The notes: generated from the letters alone by a model not told the origin. Positions 29,931 to 38,230 are shown, counted from the first letter of the stretch. The stretch: DNA of 39,452 nt from Meiothermus luteus (GCF_003574085.1 NZ_QWKZ01000013.1:1-39452), one strand, 5' to 3'. Numbers and translations are program-made.

Positions 29931-31360
29931 TTGCCACCCCCTTCCTTAGCCTCCTGGCGGGCCTCCTGCATCTCCACCCGATGCCTCTGCTCGGGAATCA
30001 GCCCCTCCGGGCGGAAAATCATCATGAGGATTAGGATTACCCCGAAGACCAGGCGCTCGTACTTGGCCGGGTTGAGCTGGGGCGGAAGGTTGGCCATGTT
30101 GTACCCCAGGATGGTGACCCCGGTCTGGCGCCAGGTGTTGAGTAGGTCGGAGAAGTCCTTCAAAAGGCCAATGTTGAGCACTGTAACCGCCGCGGCCCCC
30201 ACCACCGCTCCCCCAATTGAGCCCATACCGCCCAGAATGACAAAGGCCAGGATGTTGATGGAAGCCTGCAGGGTAAAGGACTCCGGGCTCACAAAGGTCT
30301 GCTTGGCAGCAAAGATAGCCCCCATAATCCCCGAAAAGGCCGCGCCGGTGGCAAAGGCCAGAAGCTTGGTGGGCAGAAGGGGTATTCCCATGGCCTTGGC
30401 CGCAATCTCATCCTCGCGGATGGCCACCCAGGCCCGCCCAAAGCGAGAGTTGGCCAGGCGGATGTTCACCAAAATGACCACCCCGATGACCAAAAGCACC
30501 AACAGGTAGAAGAAAAAGGCGTAGGTGATGTAGCTGTCAATGGGCTTGCCGTATACCTGCTCGGCCCCAATAGCCTGCAGGAACTGGGTGAGGAAACCCA
30601 CCTCGGGCCGGTTCACCGGGGTAATGCCCTGGGGGCCGTTGGTGATGTTGAGGGGCTTGTCCAGGTTGTTGGCGAAGACCCGCACCACCTCGCCCAGGCC
30701 CAGGGTGACGATGGCCAGGTAGTCGCCCCGCAACCGAAGGGCCGGCAGCCCAATAAGCACGCCGGTGATGGCTGCGGTAATGATGGCCAAGGCCATGAAA
30801 AGGTAGAGGTAGTTCCCGGGGAGACCACCGGGCGGGAACCCCTCAATGAACTGGGCGGCCTGCGGGGAGCCAAAGATGCCCCAGGTGTAGGCTCCTATGG
30901 CAAAGAAGGCCGCAAAGCCCAGGTCCAGAAGCCCAGCCTGGCCCACCACCACGTTGAGGCCCAGGGCCAAGGCGGCGAAAATTCCAATTTGGATGCCCAG
31001 CTCAAACAGGAAGGAGTTGGTAAGCCCTGCAATAGGCACGGAGATGAAAAGGATGGCCGCCCCCAGCGCCACCCGGACCAGGGTGGAGAGATTGGGCAGC
31101 AAGAAGCAGGCGATCAGAACGCCCAAAAGACCATAAAAGGCCAGCTTGTCCCCTGGGTTGAGGCGCAAGAGGAGGGTCAGGGTCAAGGCTAGCACCGCCA
31201 GCAGGCCCGAGCGCCAAGCGGTGGACATCCGGCCTAGGCTGACCAGGGCCACCGATGCCAGAAGGGCCAGGTTGACCAGGTCGCTGGCAGGCCTGAGGAG
31301 CGCCCCCACCACCGAAAGGGCGGTAAAGGCCAGGGTGAAGGGGAAAACATAGCCGTTCAT
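29927..31360 (-). CDS. livM: Branched-chain amino acid ABC transporter permease LivM, N-terminally extended
   Basis: The permease core (from about residue 115 on) shows GLNVVVGQAGLLDLGFAAFFAIGAYTWG, RLRGDYLAIVTLGLGEVVRV, FGRAWVAIREDEIAAKAMGI and ILGGMGSIGGAVVGA. At 477 residues it is longer than the usual 290-420; an N-terminal block of about four extra hydrophobic segments (residues 5-110) precedes the core. The last 20 residues are a charged cytoplasmic tail. The start (ATG 31360) overlaps the livH stop. Confidence 0.94.
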   Translation of the reverse strand: MNGYVFPFTLAFTALSVVGALLRPASDLVNLALLASVALVSLGRMSTAWRSGLLAVLALTLTLLLRLNPGDKLAFYGLLGVLIACFLLPNLSTLVRVALGAAILFISVPIAGLTNSFLFELGIQIGIFAALALGLNVVVGQAGLLDLGFAAFFAIGAYTWGIFGSPQAAQFIEGFPPGGLPGNYLYLFMALAIITAAITGVLIGLPALRLRGDYLAIVTLGLGEVVRVFANNLDKPLNITNGPQGITPVNRPEVGFLTQFLQAIGAEQVYGKPIDSYITYAFFFYLLVLLVIGVVILVNIRLANSRFGRAWVAIREDEIAAKAMGIPLLPTKLLAFATGAAFSGIMGAIFAAKQTFVSPESFTLQASINILAFVILGGMGSIGGAVVGAAAVTVLNIGLLKDFSDLLNTWRQTGVTILGYNMANLPPQLNPAKYERLVFGVILILMMIFRPEGLIPEQRHRVEMQEARQEAKEGGGK

Positions 31361-32337
31361 ACCTTCTCGCTCACGTTCTGGCCAAAGATGCCCTGGGGCC
31401 GGAAGAGCAGGAGGAGGACCAGGGTCAAGAAAGCGAAGACGTCCTTGTACTCCGTGCCGAAGTTGCCGTTGGTCAGGAAGGGCAGGTAGGTCCCCGAGAG
31501 GGTCTCGAGCTGACCCAGAATCAGCCCCCCCACCATGGCCCCAGGGATGTTCCCGATGCCTCCCAGCACCGCCGAGGTGAAGGCCTTCAGCCCTGGGAGC
31601 ACCCCGGAGTAGGGGGTAACGTTGGTGTAAAGAAGGCCAAAGAGCACCCCTGCTACCCCCCCTAAGGCACCCCCAATCAGGAAGGTGCGGGATATGATGG
31701 TGTCGGGATTAATCCCCATCAGGGCGGCGGTCTGCATGTCCTGCGAAACCGCGCGTATGGCCTTGCCCAGCTTGGTGCGGTTGACCAGGTAGGTAAGGCC
31801 GATGAGCATCAGAACAGAGACCCCTATGATGAGCACCCCCTTCATCTGGATGGTGGTCTGAAGGGGCAGCTCAAAGACCTGGTTGAGGGCCTCGTAGGTG
31901 CGGTACTGCATGTTGAACTCGTTGTGGCGCAGGGCTGCGTAAATGCGGGTCAGGTCTTGCAGCAAGAACGAGACCCCAATAGCGGTAATCATGGGCACCA
32001 GGATGTTCTTGCTGCCCCGCTTCCGCAAGGGGCGGTAGGCGAAGCGCTCCACCAGCACGGCCATAAAACCCGAACCCACCGCAGCGAACAGAAGGGCCAC
32101 CAGCAGGAGGAGGAAAGGGTTGGGGATAACCGGGGCGGCAGGGTTGCCCCAAAAGCGGAAGACCTCGAGCCCAATCACCGCCCCTATCATGAAGACCTCG
32201 GAGTGGGCAAAGTTGATGAGGCCCAGCACCCCGTAAACCATGGTGTAGCCCAGGGCCACCATGGCGTAGACAAAGCCCAGCAGCAGGCCCTCTAAGATGG
32301 TCTGCGGCAGGATGGCAATCAGGTCACCCAACGTCAA
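31357..32337 (-). CDS. livH: Branched-chain amino acid ABC transporter permease LivH
   Basis: The 326 residues carry the family marks GLLLGFVYAMVALGYTMVYGVLGLINFAHSEVFMIGAV, RPLRKRGSKNILVPMITAIGVS, AVSQDMQTAALMGIN and LGGIGNIPGAMVGGLILG. The first start is TTG at 32337, with GGAGG 5 nt upstream; a second TTG is at 32331. It is the first gene of livHMGF. No periplasmic binding protein (livJ) is in the operon or the window. Confidence 0.94.
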   Translation of the reverse strand: MTLGDLIAILPQTILEGLLLGFVYAMVALGYTMVYGVLGLINFAHSEVFMIGAVIGLEVFRFWGNPAAPVIPNPFLLLLVALLFAAVGSGFMAVLVERFAYRPLRKRGSKNILVPMITAIGVSFLLQDLTRIYAALRHNEFNMQYRTYEALNQVFELPLQTTIQMKGVLIIGVSVLMLIGLTYLVNRTKLGKAIRAVSQDMQTAALMGINPDTIISRTFLIGGALGGVAGVLFGLLYTNVTPYSGVLPGLKAFTSAVLGGIGNIPGAMVGGLILGQLETLSGTYLPFLTNGNFGTEYKDVFAFLTLVLLLLFRPQGIFGQNVSEKV

Positions 32338-32404
32338 GCGAACCTCCTACGCATAGGGCACGCCATTGTGACACGCCGTACCCTTTTGCGCTTTAGCCTG
32401 CCAG

Positions 32405-32433
32405 AGTATAAAGGTTGCTCTGGTTGCTGACAA
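32405..32433 (-). promoter_or_regulatory. Sigma-A promoter of the liv operon
   Basis: TTGTCA (32428-32433), 17-bp spacer, TATACT (32405-32410) on the minus strand. The start near 32398 leaves a leader of about 60 nt, with a tiny frame (MACPMRRRFA) whose TGA overlaps the livH TTG. Confidence 0.8.
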
Positions 32434-32441
32434 CAGGGCAT

Positions 32442-33362
32442 CTAACTTATTGGGGCTATAAGCTTGGAGCTGAGCCATTCCCAAAGGCGATCCAAGGGAC
32501 TCCTGTGGGCCTGCAGGCGTGCCGAGCGGGCAGCCTCGGCCGGGCCTATGTCGTGCCCCAGGGCCTGGGAGAGGAAGTAACGGTGGTCCGAGATCCAAAG
32601 GTACAAATCGGCCTCGGTGCGCCCGGGGAAATCCCTAAGCACGCCGTTCTCACGGATCTGCAACACCGTGGGAAGGTAGAGGTTGTCGTACCAATCGGTC
32701 ACCGCCTCCTCCCAGCTCACCGAGCGCTTCTGGTCCAGGCCCATAAAGTACTGGTGCGTGCGGATGTGGTCCAGCAAAACGTCATAGCGGCCTGGTTTGC
32801 TAAAATAGCGGCCTGGTTTGCTAAAGAGGATGGGCTCATGGCCAGGGCGTAGCTGGGAAAGCCGGGTCTTTTCCAAAAACTGGGCGTACTCGCCCTTTAG
32901 GATGACGTCCCTTGGGGTGTCCTTGGGGTCCAGTTCCACCGGGACATCCAGCTCAATGACATAGGCGTCAATGTAACGCTGCCCCAAGGCTTTGGCTAAA
33001 GCGGTGCGGTGGTTGCCGTCTTTTACAAAGTAGGCCTCCCCCACTTTGTAGACCTCTATTGGGGGAAACTCCACTCCTTGGAGCTGGGCCTGCCGAAGCC
33101 TGGCCCAGCGGTCCAGGGTGTGGGGCTCCTTGGGGAGAAACTCGGCGTCAAAGTCGCCGTAACGGTCAACGCTGCCTATAATCTTGTCTACCTCAATGGT
33201 CTGTAGCCCCTTGTAAGCCTCACCCCGGGGCCGCAAGGCCGAAACCAGGCTGTAGGGCAGAAGGTCGTTGGGCTTTCCCTGCAGCCTGCGGAGTATGTCG
33301 TGCAAGAGCACCCGGCGCGAAAGAGCCTCGGCCTCAAACTGGGCTTGGCGCTCCAAATCCAT
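32442..33362 (-). CDS. ParB-like/DUF4032-type protein with a 7-residue tandem duplication
   Basis: The 306-aa product has a ParB/sulfiredoxin-like N-terminal half (TIEVDKIIGSVDRYGDFDAEFLP, FPPIEVYKVGEAYFVKDGNHRTALAKALGQ). Its C-terminal half (WYDNLYLPTVLQIRENGVLRDFPGRTEADLYLWISDHRYFLSQ) is similar to DUF4032-containing proteins. Function is unknown; a regulatory or ParB-like nucleotide-binding role is only suggested by the fold. FSKPGRYFSKPGRY shows an in-frame repeat. ATG 33362 (MDLERQ) was chosen; the upstream frame covers the promoter region and has no family look. Confidence 0.75.
   Translation of the reverse strand: MDLERQAQFEAEALSRRVLLHDILRRLQGKPNDLLPYSLVSALRPRGEAYKGLQTIEVDKIIGSVDRYGDFDAEFLPKEPHTLDRWARLRQAQLQGVEFPPIEVYKVGEAYFVKDGNHRTALAKALGQRYIDAYVIELDVPVELDPKDTPRDVILKGEYAQFLEKTRLSQLRPGHEPILFSKPGRYFSKPGRYDVLLDHIRTHQYFMGLDQKRSVSWEEAVTDWYDNLYLPTVLQIRENGVLRDFPGRTEADLYLWISDHRYFLSQALGHDIGPAEAARSARLQAHRSPLDRLWEWLSSKLIAPIS
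32784..32825. repeat. Exact 21-bp tandem duplication
   Basis: Two identical 21-bp copies (32784-32804 and 32805-32825) sit inside the ParB-like gene, keeping the frame and duplicating FSKPGRY. The identity suggests recent slippage. Confidence 0.95.
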
Positions 33363-33450
33363 AGCGAGAAAACCCTGCACCTCAACCACAACGAAAAGGA
33401 CACCGCCTGTACGCCTAGGGATTTGGCCGGGAACGAACCGGCCCATCCCT

Positions 33451-33459
33451 ATAGTAGCA
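33451..33459 (-). promoter_or_regulatory. Extended -10 promoter of the ParB-like gene
   Basis: TGCTACTAT on the minus strand is an extended -10. The leader would be about 80 nt and begins with a 6-bp hairpin (33425-33443). The -35 is poor. Confidence 0.4.
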
Positions 33460-33479
33460 CCCCAGTCATGGCCGCGATG

Positions 33480-33507
33480 AAAAGCGGGGGTCTTTCCCAA
33501 GACCCCC
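33480..33507 (-). terminator. Intrinsic terminator after the quinone oxidoreductase gene
   Basis: GGGGGTCTT / AAGACCCCC, 9 bp with a 4-nt loop, followed on the minus strand by GCTTTT. Confidence 0.8.
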
Positions 33508-33523
33508 TGCGCCCCGGTTGGGG

Positions 33524-34492
33524 TTAGAGAACGAGCAGCACCTTGCCGGTGGTTTCGCGTCCCTGCAGGGCTCTGTGGGCCTGAACGGCCTGCTCCAGCG
33601 GAAACTCAGCGCCGATACGGATTTTAAGACTGCCCTCTCGAGCCCACCCCATCACCTCGGAGGCCCGCCATTCCAGCTCCTCGCGGGTCTGGGTGTAGTG
33701 CCACAGGGAAGGGCGGGTCAGGTAGAGGCCGCCTTTCCGGTTGAGCACCTGAGGGTCAAAGGGGGGCACCGGGCCGCTGCTCTGGCCATAAAGCACCAGC
33801 ATCCCCCGCACCCGCAGGCTGTTCAGGCTGCCTTCCCAGGTAGCTTGGCCCACCCCATCGTAGACCACGTCCACCCCTTTTCCCCCGGTGAGCTCGCGCA
33901 CCCCTTGGTCAAAACCCTCGTAGGGCAGCGTGTGGTCGGCCCCGGCCTCCTTGGCCAAAAGCCGCTTAGCCTCAGAGGAAGCGGTGGCGATGACCGTGGC
34001 CCCAACCATCTTGGCCATCTGGATAAGGAGAAGCCCCACCCCCCCTGCCCCAGCGTGCACCAAGCAGGTCTCCCCCGGGCTAAGGGGGTAGGTGCTTTTG
34101 ACCAGGTAATGGGCGGTGAGCCCCTGGAGCATGGCGGCCGCGGCCACTTTGGCCTCCAGCCCCTCGGGAATGAGCACCAGCTTGTCGGCAGGCACCACAG
34201 CGTACTCCGCGTAGCTGCCCTGCACGTTGCAGTAGACCACCCTATCCCCGGGCCGAACCTGAAAGACCCCCGGCCCCACAGCCTCCACCACCCCGGCGCC
34301 CTCCTCGCCCACCGTGAAGGGGGTGGGGACAGGGTACAGGCCGGAACGCTTATAGGTGTCTATGAAGTTAACCCCGGCAGCCTGGAGCCGCACCAGGACC
34401 TGACCCTCTCCCGGGGTAGGAATGGTCACTTCCTCCAGCACCATGGCCTCGGGGCCGCCCGGCTGGTGAACGCGGATGGCTTTCATGCGCAT
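33524..34492 (-). CDS. qor: Zinc-independent quinone oxidoreductase (MDR family)
   Basis: The 322-aa NADPH-dependent medium-chain reductase is of the zeta-crystallin type. It has VNFIDTYKRSGLYPVPTPFTVGEEGAGVVEAVG, the Rossmann VHAGAGGVGLLLIQMAK and the family end PLEQAVQAHRALQGRETTGKVLLVL. Structural and catalytic zinc ligands of alcohol dehydrogenases are absent, as expected for QOR. ATG 34492 (MRMKAIRV) or ATG 34486 (MKAIRV) are both possible. It lies 18 bp after the small secreted protein gene, likely co-transcribed, and ends in a terminator. Confidence 0.93.
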   Translation of the reverse strand: MRMKAIRVHQPGGPEAMVLEEVTIPTPGEGQVLVRLQAAGVNFIDTYKRSGLYPVPTPFTVGEEGAGVVEAVGPGVFQVRPGDRVVYCNVQGSYAEYAVVPADKLVLIPEGLEAKVAAAAMLQGLTAHYLVKSTYPLSPGETCLVHAGAGGVGLLLIQMAKMVGATVIATASSEAKRLLAKEAGADHTLPYEGFDQGVRELTGGKGVDVVYDGVGQATWEGSLNSLRVRGMLVLYGQSSGPVPPFDPQVLNRKGGLYLTRPSLWHYTQTREELEWRASEVMGWAREGSLKIRIGAEFPLEQAVQAHRALQGRETTGKVLLVL

Positions 34493-34510
34493 AGGACCCC
34501 ACCGAAGGCC

Positions 34511-34954
34511 TCAGAAGCCCAGGTTCACCCCCACCGCCCCTCCTAGGCCAAAGGCGTTTGAACCCAGGAAGTACATGGGGTGAACCTCCACGAAAACCCC
34601 TACCAACGGGAGCCCCACGTTTAGGTAGGTTCCCACCACCCCTCGCAGGCCCAGCCCCCCAGCGGCAGGCCCTTGGTTCAGCAGAGAAACGGTGGTTCCG
34701 GTGGCGTAAAAGAGCCCAGCCCCGGCGTATAAATCGGTCAGGGGCACAGAGGCCAGAAGGTCAGCGCCACCCCCCAGCGAGGCCACCCCTCCGGTGAAAA
34801 AGTTGGCCCCGGCGTAGACCCGCCCGTCCAGTAAAGGTGCCAGGGAGAACCGGGCCCCAGCGTTCAGACCAAAAGCGCTCCCCGCCATTACCTGAAGGCT
34901 TTGGGCAAAGGAAGGAGCGAGCAGGAGCAGGAAAAGCACAGCCCACTTGCGCAT
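34511..34954 (-). CDS. Small exported protein, possibly outer-membrane beta-barrel
   Basis: The 147-aa product has a signal peptide (MRKWAVLFLLLLAPSFAQS, cut near 18) and a Gly- and aromatic-rich alternating body (FGLNAGARFSLAPLLDGRVYAGANFFTGG, VGTYLNVGLPLVGVFVEVHPMYFLGSNAFGLGGAVGVNLGF), ending in Phe as outer-membrane barrels often do. I recognise no named family. ATG 34954 has GGAGGT 7 nt upstream and an extended -10 box close by, between asd and qor. Confidence 0.75.
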   Translation of the reverse strand: MRKWAVLFLLLLAPSFAQSLQVMAGSAFGLNAGARFSLAPLLDGRVYAGANFFTGGVASLGGGADLLASVPLTDLYAGAGLFYATGTTVSLLNQGPAAGGLGLRGVVGTYLNVGLPLVGVFVEVHPMYFLGSNAFGLGGAVGVNLGF

Positions 34955-34972
34955 GCGCGTACCTCCAGGCTG

Positions 34973-34981
34973 AGTATAACA
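34973..34981 (-). promoter_or_regulatory. Extended -10 promoter of the small exported protein
   Basis: TGTTATACT on the minus strand, overlapping the end of the asd frame. The start near 34966 gives a leader of about 12 nt with GGAGGT. Confidence 0.55.
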
Positions 34982-34983
34982 GC

Positions 34984-35979
34984 TCACCTGGGCACCGATG
35001 CCAGCAGCTCCGCAATCTGCACGGCATTGAGGGCCGCCCCCTTGAGGAGCTGGTCGCCCGCCACAAAAAAGTCCAGCCCGTTGTCAAAGACCAGGCTCTT
35101 GCGAATCCGCCCTACCTCCACGTTGAACTTCCCGGTGGCCGTGATGGGAAGGGGGTAGCGCTTTTGCGCCGGGTCGTCTACCAGGTCCACCCCAGGGGCC
35201 TGGCGCAGCACCTCTCGAGCCGCCTCGGGGCTCACCGGTCGCTCAAACTCCACCGTGACCGCCTCGGCGTGAACCCGCAGGGTGGGCACCCGAACCGCCG
35301 TGCAGGAAACCCGAAGGGTGGGATCGCCGATGATTTTCTGGGTCTCCCACAGCACCTTCATCTCCTCCCGGGTGTAGCCGTTCTCCTGAAAAGCGTCAAT
35401 GTGGGGAATCACGTTGAAGGGCAACGGATGGGCGAACACCTTGTGCTCCACGGGGTGCCCCTCCAAAAAACGCCGGGTTCCTTCCAGCAGCTCCTCCATA
35501 CCGCTGGCCCCCGCGCCGGAAGCGCTCTGGTAGGTGCTTACGATCACCCGCCGGGCCCTAAAGGCGCGGTGCAGGGGGAAAAGGGCCATCACCAGGATGG
35601 CCGTGGTGCAGTTGGGATTGGCGATGATGTTCTTGTGCTTCCTCAGCGCCTCTGGGTTGACCTCCGGCACCACCAGGGGCACCTCCGGGTCGTAGCGGAA
35701 GGCCGAGGAGTTGTCAATGACCACCGACTCCCTGGCCCAAAGCGAGGCGTACTGCTTGGAGATGCTCGCCCCCGCGCTGGCCAGGACCACATCCGCCGGC
35801 AGAGGGGTCTCCGGCAGCACCTCCACAACTACCTCCTCGCCCCGGAAGTTCAGGCTTCTCCCCGCCGAACGGGCTGAGGCGTACAGCTTCAGCTCACCGA
35901 CAGGAAACTCGCGCCGTTCCAAGACCCTAAGAATCTCCCGGCCCACCGCACCGGTCGCACCCACAACGGCCACTCGCAT
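34984..35979 (-). CDS. asd: Aspartate-semialdehyde dehydrogenase
   Basis: Asd makes aspartate semialdehyde for Lys/DAP, Thr and Met synthesis. The 331 residues have the Rossmann [36 protein letters not shown], catalytic C124 in [21 protein letters not shown], and the substrate region [31 protein letters not shown] 35979 has GGAGG upstream; the longer in-frame extension runs through the leader RNA and has no family character. A Thr-rich leader ORF and an intrinsic terminator lie upstream (see those entries). Confidence 0.97.
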   Translation of the reverse strand: MRVAVVGATGAVGREILRVLERREFPVGELKLYASARSAGRSLNFRGEEVVVEVLPETPLPADVVLASAGASISKQYASLWARESVVIDNSSAFRYDPEVPLVVPEVNPEALRKHKNIIANPNCTTAILVMALFPLHRAFRARRVIVSTYQSASGAGASGMEELLEGTRRFLEGHPVEHKVFAHPLPFNVIPHIDAFQENGYTREEMKVLWETQKIIGDPTLRVSCTAVRVPTLRVHAEAVTVEFERPVSPEAAREVLRQAPGVDLVDDPAQKRYPLPITATGKFNVEVGRIRKSLVFDNGLDFFVAGDQLLKGAALNAVQIAELLASVPR

Positions 35980-35998
35980 CGCGCATCCTCCTCCAAAC

Positions 35999-36021
35999 AA
36001 AAAACCTGCCGAGCTGGCAGG
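35999..36021 (-). terminator. Intrinsic terminator (attenuator) in the asd leader
   Basis: CCTGCC / GGCAGG with a 5-nt loop followed by six T on the minus strand, directly before the GGAGG and ATG of asd and downstream of the asd promoter. Confidence 0.8.
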
Positions 36022-36024
36022 CAA

Positions 36025-36048
36025 GGCGACGGCCCTAAGGCCGCCGCC
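36025..36048 (-). promoter_or_regulatory. Leader stem-loop overlapping the uORF stop, asd leader
   Basis: GGCGGCGGCC / GGCCGTCGCC, 10 bp with one G-U and loop UUAG. The leader-peptide UAG touches its first base, so a ribosome stalled on the Thr codons or at the stop would block its 5' arm. Confidence 0.65.
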
Positions 36049-36074
36049 TAGGAAGTGGTGGTATACCAAACCAT
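36048..36074 (-). CDS. Putative leaderless threonine leader peptide of asd (8 aa)
   Basis: The ORF ATG GTT TGG TAT ACC ACC ACT TCC TAG encodes MVWYTTTS. Its ATG is 8 nt from the TATGCT box, so translation would begin at the mRNA 5' end. Three consecutive Thr codons in front of a gene of the threonine branch recall thr-operon leader peptides. Direct homologues are not known to me; the attenuator role is an inference from order and content. Confidence 0.6.
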   Translation of the reverse strand: MVWYTTTS

Positions 36075-36082
36075 CCGCCCCC

Positions 36083-36111
36083 AGCATAAGCCGGGCTTTG
36101 GCTAAAGTCAA
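36083..36111 (-). promoter_or_regulatory. Sigma-A promoter of asd
   Basis: TTGACT (36106-36111), 17-bp spacer, TATGCT (36083-36088) on the minus strand; predicted start near 36076. Confidence 0.8.
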
Positions 36112-36123
36112 CAGGGACTAGGC

Positions 36124-36152
36124 TTGACGAGATGGGGTTATCCCCCTATACT
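36124..36152 (+). promoter_or_regulatory. Sigma-A promoter of tRNA-Ala
   Basis: TTGACG (36124-36129), 17-bp spacer, TATACT (36147-36152). Its -35 is only 12 bp from the -35 of the divergent asd promoter. The spacer contains GGGG-TTAT-CCCC. Confidence 0.85.
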
Positions 36153-36167
36153 TTCCCTTGCTGTTTG

Positions 36168-36244
<77 letters not shown>

Positions 36245-36250
36245 AAGGAA

Positions 36251-36282
36251 GCTCGAGCCAGGCGGCTCGAGCCAAATTTTTT
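36251..36282 (+). terminator. tRNA-Ala terminator made of CTCGAG palindromes
   Basis: GCTCGAGCC / GGCTCGAGC (9 bp, loop AGGC) followed by CAAATTTTTT. The arms are identical to the hairpin at 23331-23357. Confidence 0.85.
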
Positions 36283-36288
36283 AGGGCC

Positions 36289-38211
36289 TTACCCCTGCAC
36301 CCGATGGGCCAACAAGCGGAGGCCCACCAAAACCACAAACACCGTACCCCCCTCGTGGGCCACTACCCCCAGGGGCAGGGGCACCTTACCGGCCAGGGCG
36401 AAGGCCCCCACCACCCCAATCACGCTCAGGGCAAAGGCCAGGTTGAAGTAGACCGTGCGGGCCGTGTCGCGGGCCAGCCGCTGGGCCCCAACCAGGCGGG
36501 TGAGGTCGTTTTTCATGAGCACCAGGTCGGCGCTCTCCAGGGAAACGTCCGAGCCTGCGGCCATTGAAACCCCCACATGCGCGGCGTTGAGGGCTGGCGC
36601 GTCGTTGATGCCGTCCCCCACCATGACCACCGTCCCCTCGCGAGCAAGCTGCTGGACCCGCAGGAGCTTCTGCTCCGGCAAAAGCTCCGCATAGACCTCC
36701 TCAATGCCGAGCTGTTTCGCGACATGCTCGGCCACCACCTTGCGGTCCCCAGTGAGCATGATGACGCGGACCCCTTGGGCCTTGAGCCGGGCAACAACCT
36801 GGGCCGCCTCGGGTCGGGGCGTATCCGCCACCCCCAGCAGGGCCATCGGCCGACCCTCCACCCCCAGCACCGCGGTTGTTTGGCCTTGTTCTTCCAGCTC
36901 TATCAGACGCCTTTCCAAGGCCCCGGGCAGATCTATTCCAAGCTCCTTCAGCAGACGGCGGTTGCCCACCCAGACCTGCCGCCCATCGGCCAGGGCCCCC
37001 ACCACCCCGTGCCCCCGGATGGCCCGCACCTCCCGGACCTCAGGCACAGGGCCCCGGTGGGCCTGGACAATGGCCTGGGCAATGGGGTGCTCGCTGTAGC
37101 GCTCAATTCCCGCGGCCAGGGCCAAGGCCTCGTCTTTGCTTCCATAGAGCACATCCAGGCGCACCAACCGCATCCGGCCCTCGGTCAGGGTACCGGTCTT
37201 GTCAAAGGCGAAGATGCGGGCTTGAGCCAGGGCCTCCAAGGCAGCCCCGCTCTTGAAGAGCACCCCGGCTCGAGCCCCCGCCGCCATAGCTGAGAGCACC
37301 GCGGCGGGTGTGGCGATGACCACCGCGCAGGGGCTGGCCACCACCAAAAAAGTCATCGCCCGGTACCAGGCCTCGCCCGCCCCCAGCCCCAGGACAAAGT
37401 GGGTCAGGGCGAAGATCACCGGGGCCGAGAGCAGGACCACCACCGTGTAGGGCCCCTCAAAACGCTCCGCGAAGCGCTCGGTGCGGCTCTTGCTGGCCTG
37501 GGCGCGCTCAACCAACCGGATAAGCTGGGCCAACGTGCTCTCGCCCGCGGGGCGCTCCACCCGCACCCGCACCACCCCGTGCCCGTTCAGGGTGCCGCTT
37601 TTTACCTGGTCGCCGGGCCTCTTATCCACCGGCACGCTCTCGCCCGTAAGGGCGCTCTCGTCCACATCGGTATAGCCTTCCAGCACCGTGCCATCGGCAG
37701 CAAAGCGCTCGCCTGGCCGAACCAGCAGAACATCGCCCGGTTGAAGCGCCTCCAGGGGCCTCCACTCCTCCCGTCCATCAGGCAGCAGCACGCTGGCCCC
37801 CTCCGGGTGAAGGGTCATCAGGGCCTCAATGGCCCGCCGGGTGCGCCGCATGGCCCAGCTTTGCAGGGCGTTGGAGAGGCTAAATAAGAACAGCAAAACG
37901 GCCCCATCCCCCGCTCGGCCCACCGAGGCGGCTCCCAAGGCCGCCACCACCATGAGCAGGTCCACATCAAGCTTGCGCTCCTCCACCAGGCTGCGCGCGG
38001 CCTTAATGGCAGCGGGAACCCCCCCAGCCAAAAAGGACAAAAACCAGCAGCCAAGCTGAAGGGTGGGCTGCTCGAGGCCTTCAGCCACAAAACCGCCCAC
38101 CACCCCTAAAAGGGTCACAGCAGAAAGGAAAAAGCCCCGGCCTACCTCATCCACCCATAAACGACCCCAGGGCTTCTTGGGAACCTCAGCAGATACAACA
38201 AGAGCGTTCAT
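36289..38211 (-). CDS. P1B-4-type heavy-metal-transporting ATPase
   Basis: This ATP-driven inner-membrane exporter has 640 residues with no N-terminal CxxC metal domain. It carries the actuator TGES (189-192), SPC (293-295) in the metal-site helix, phosphorylated Asp in DKTGT (337-341), SEHPIAQAI, GDGINDAP, and HEGGT (from 619) in the last helix. SPC plus HEGGT defines the P1B-4 group (CoaT/PfeT/CtpD), which exports Co2+, Fe2+ or sometimes Zn2+. ATG 38211 has AGGAGA upstream. A perfect AT-rich palindrome over its promoter suggests metal-responsive repression. Confidence 0.93.
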   Translation of the reverse strand: MNALVVSAEVPKKPWGRLWVDEVGRGFFLSAVTLLGVVGGFVAEGLEQPTLQLGCWFLSFLAGGVPAAIKAARSLVEERKLDVDLLMVVAALGAASVGRAGDGAVLLFLFSLSNALQSWAMRRTRRAIEALMTLHPEGASVLLPDGREEWRPLEALQPGDVLLVRPGERFAADGTVLEGYTDVDESALTGESVPVDKRPGDQVKSGTLNGHGVVRVRVERPAGESTLAQLIRLVERAQASKSRTERFAERFEGPYTVVVLLSAPVIFALTHFVLGLGAGEAWYRAMTFLVVASPCAVVIATPAAVLSAMAAGARAGVLFKSGAALEALAQARIFAFDKTGTLTEGRMRLVRLDVLYGSKDEALALAAGIERYSEHPIAQAIVQAHRGPVPEVREVRAIRGHGVVGALADGRQVWVGNRRLLKELGIDLPGALERRLIELEEQGQTTAVLGVEGRPMALLGVADTPRPEAAQVVARLKAQGVRVIMLTGDRKVVAEHVAKQLGIEEVYAELLPEQKLLRVQQLAREGTVVMVGDGINDAPALNAAHVGVSMAAGSDVSLESADLVLMKNDLTRLVGAQRLARDTARTVYFNLAFALSVIGVVGAFALAGKVPLPLGVVAHEGGTVFVVLVGLRLLAHRVQG

Positions 38212-38230
38212 AGCAGCAATCTCCTAAATA

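Noticed and set aside
34837-35877. Plus-strand frame of 346 aa opposite asd
   Set aside because: It is antisense to conserved Asd residues including the catalytic Cys region and has no recognisable domain.
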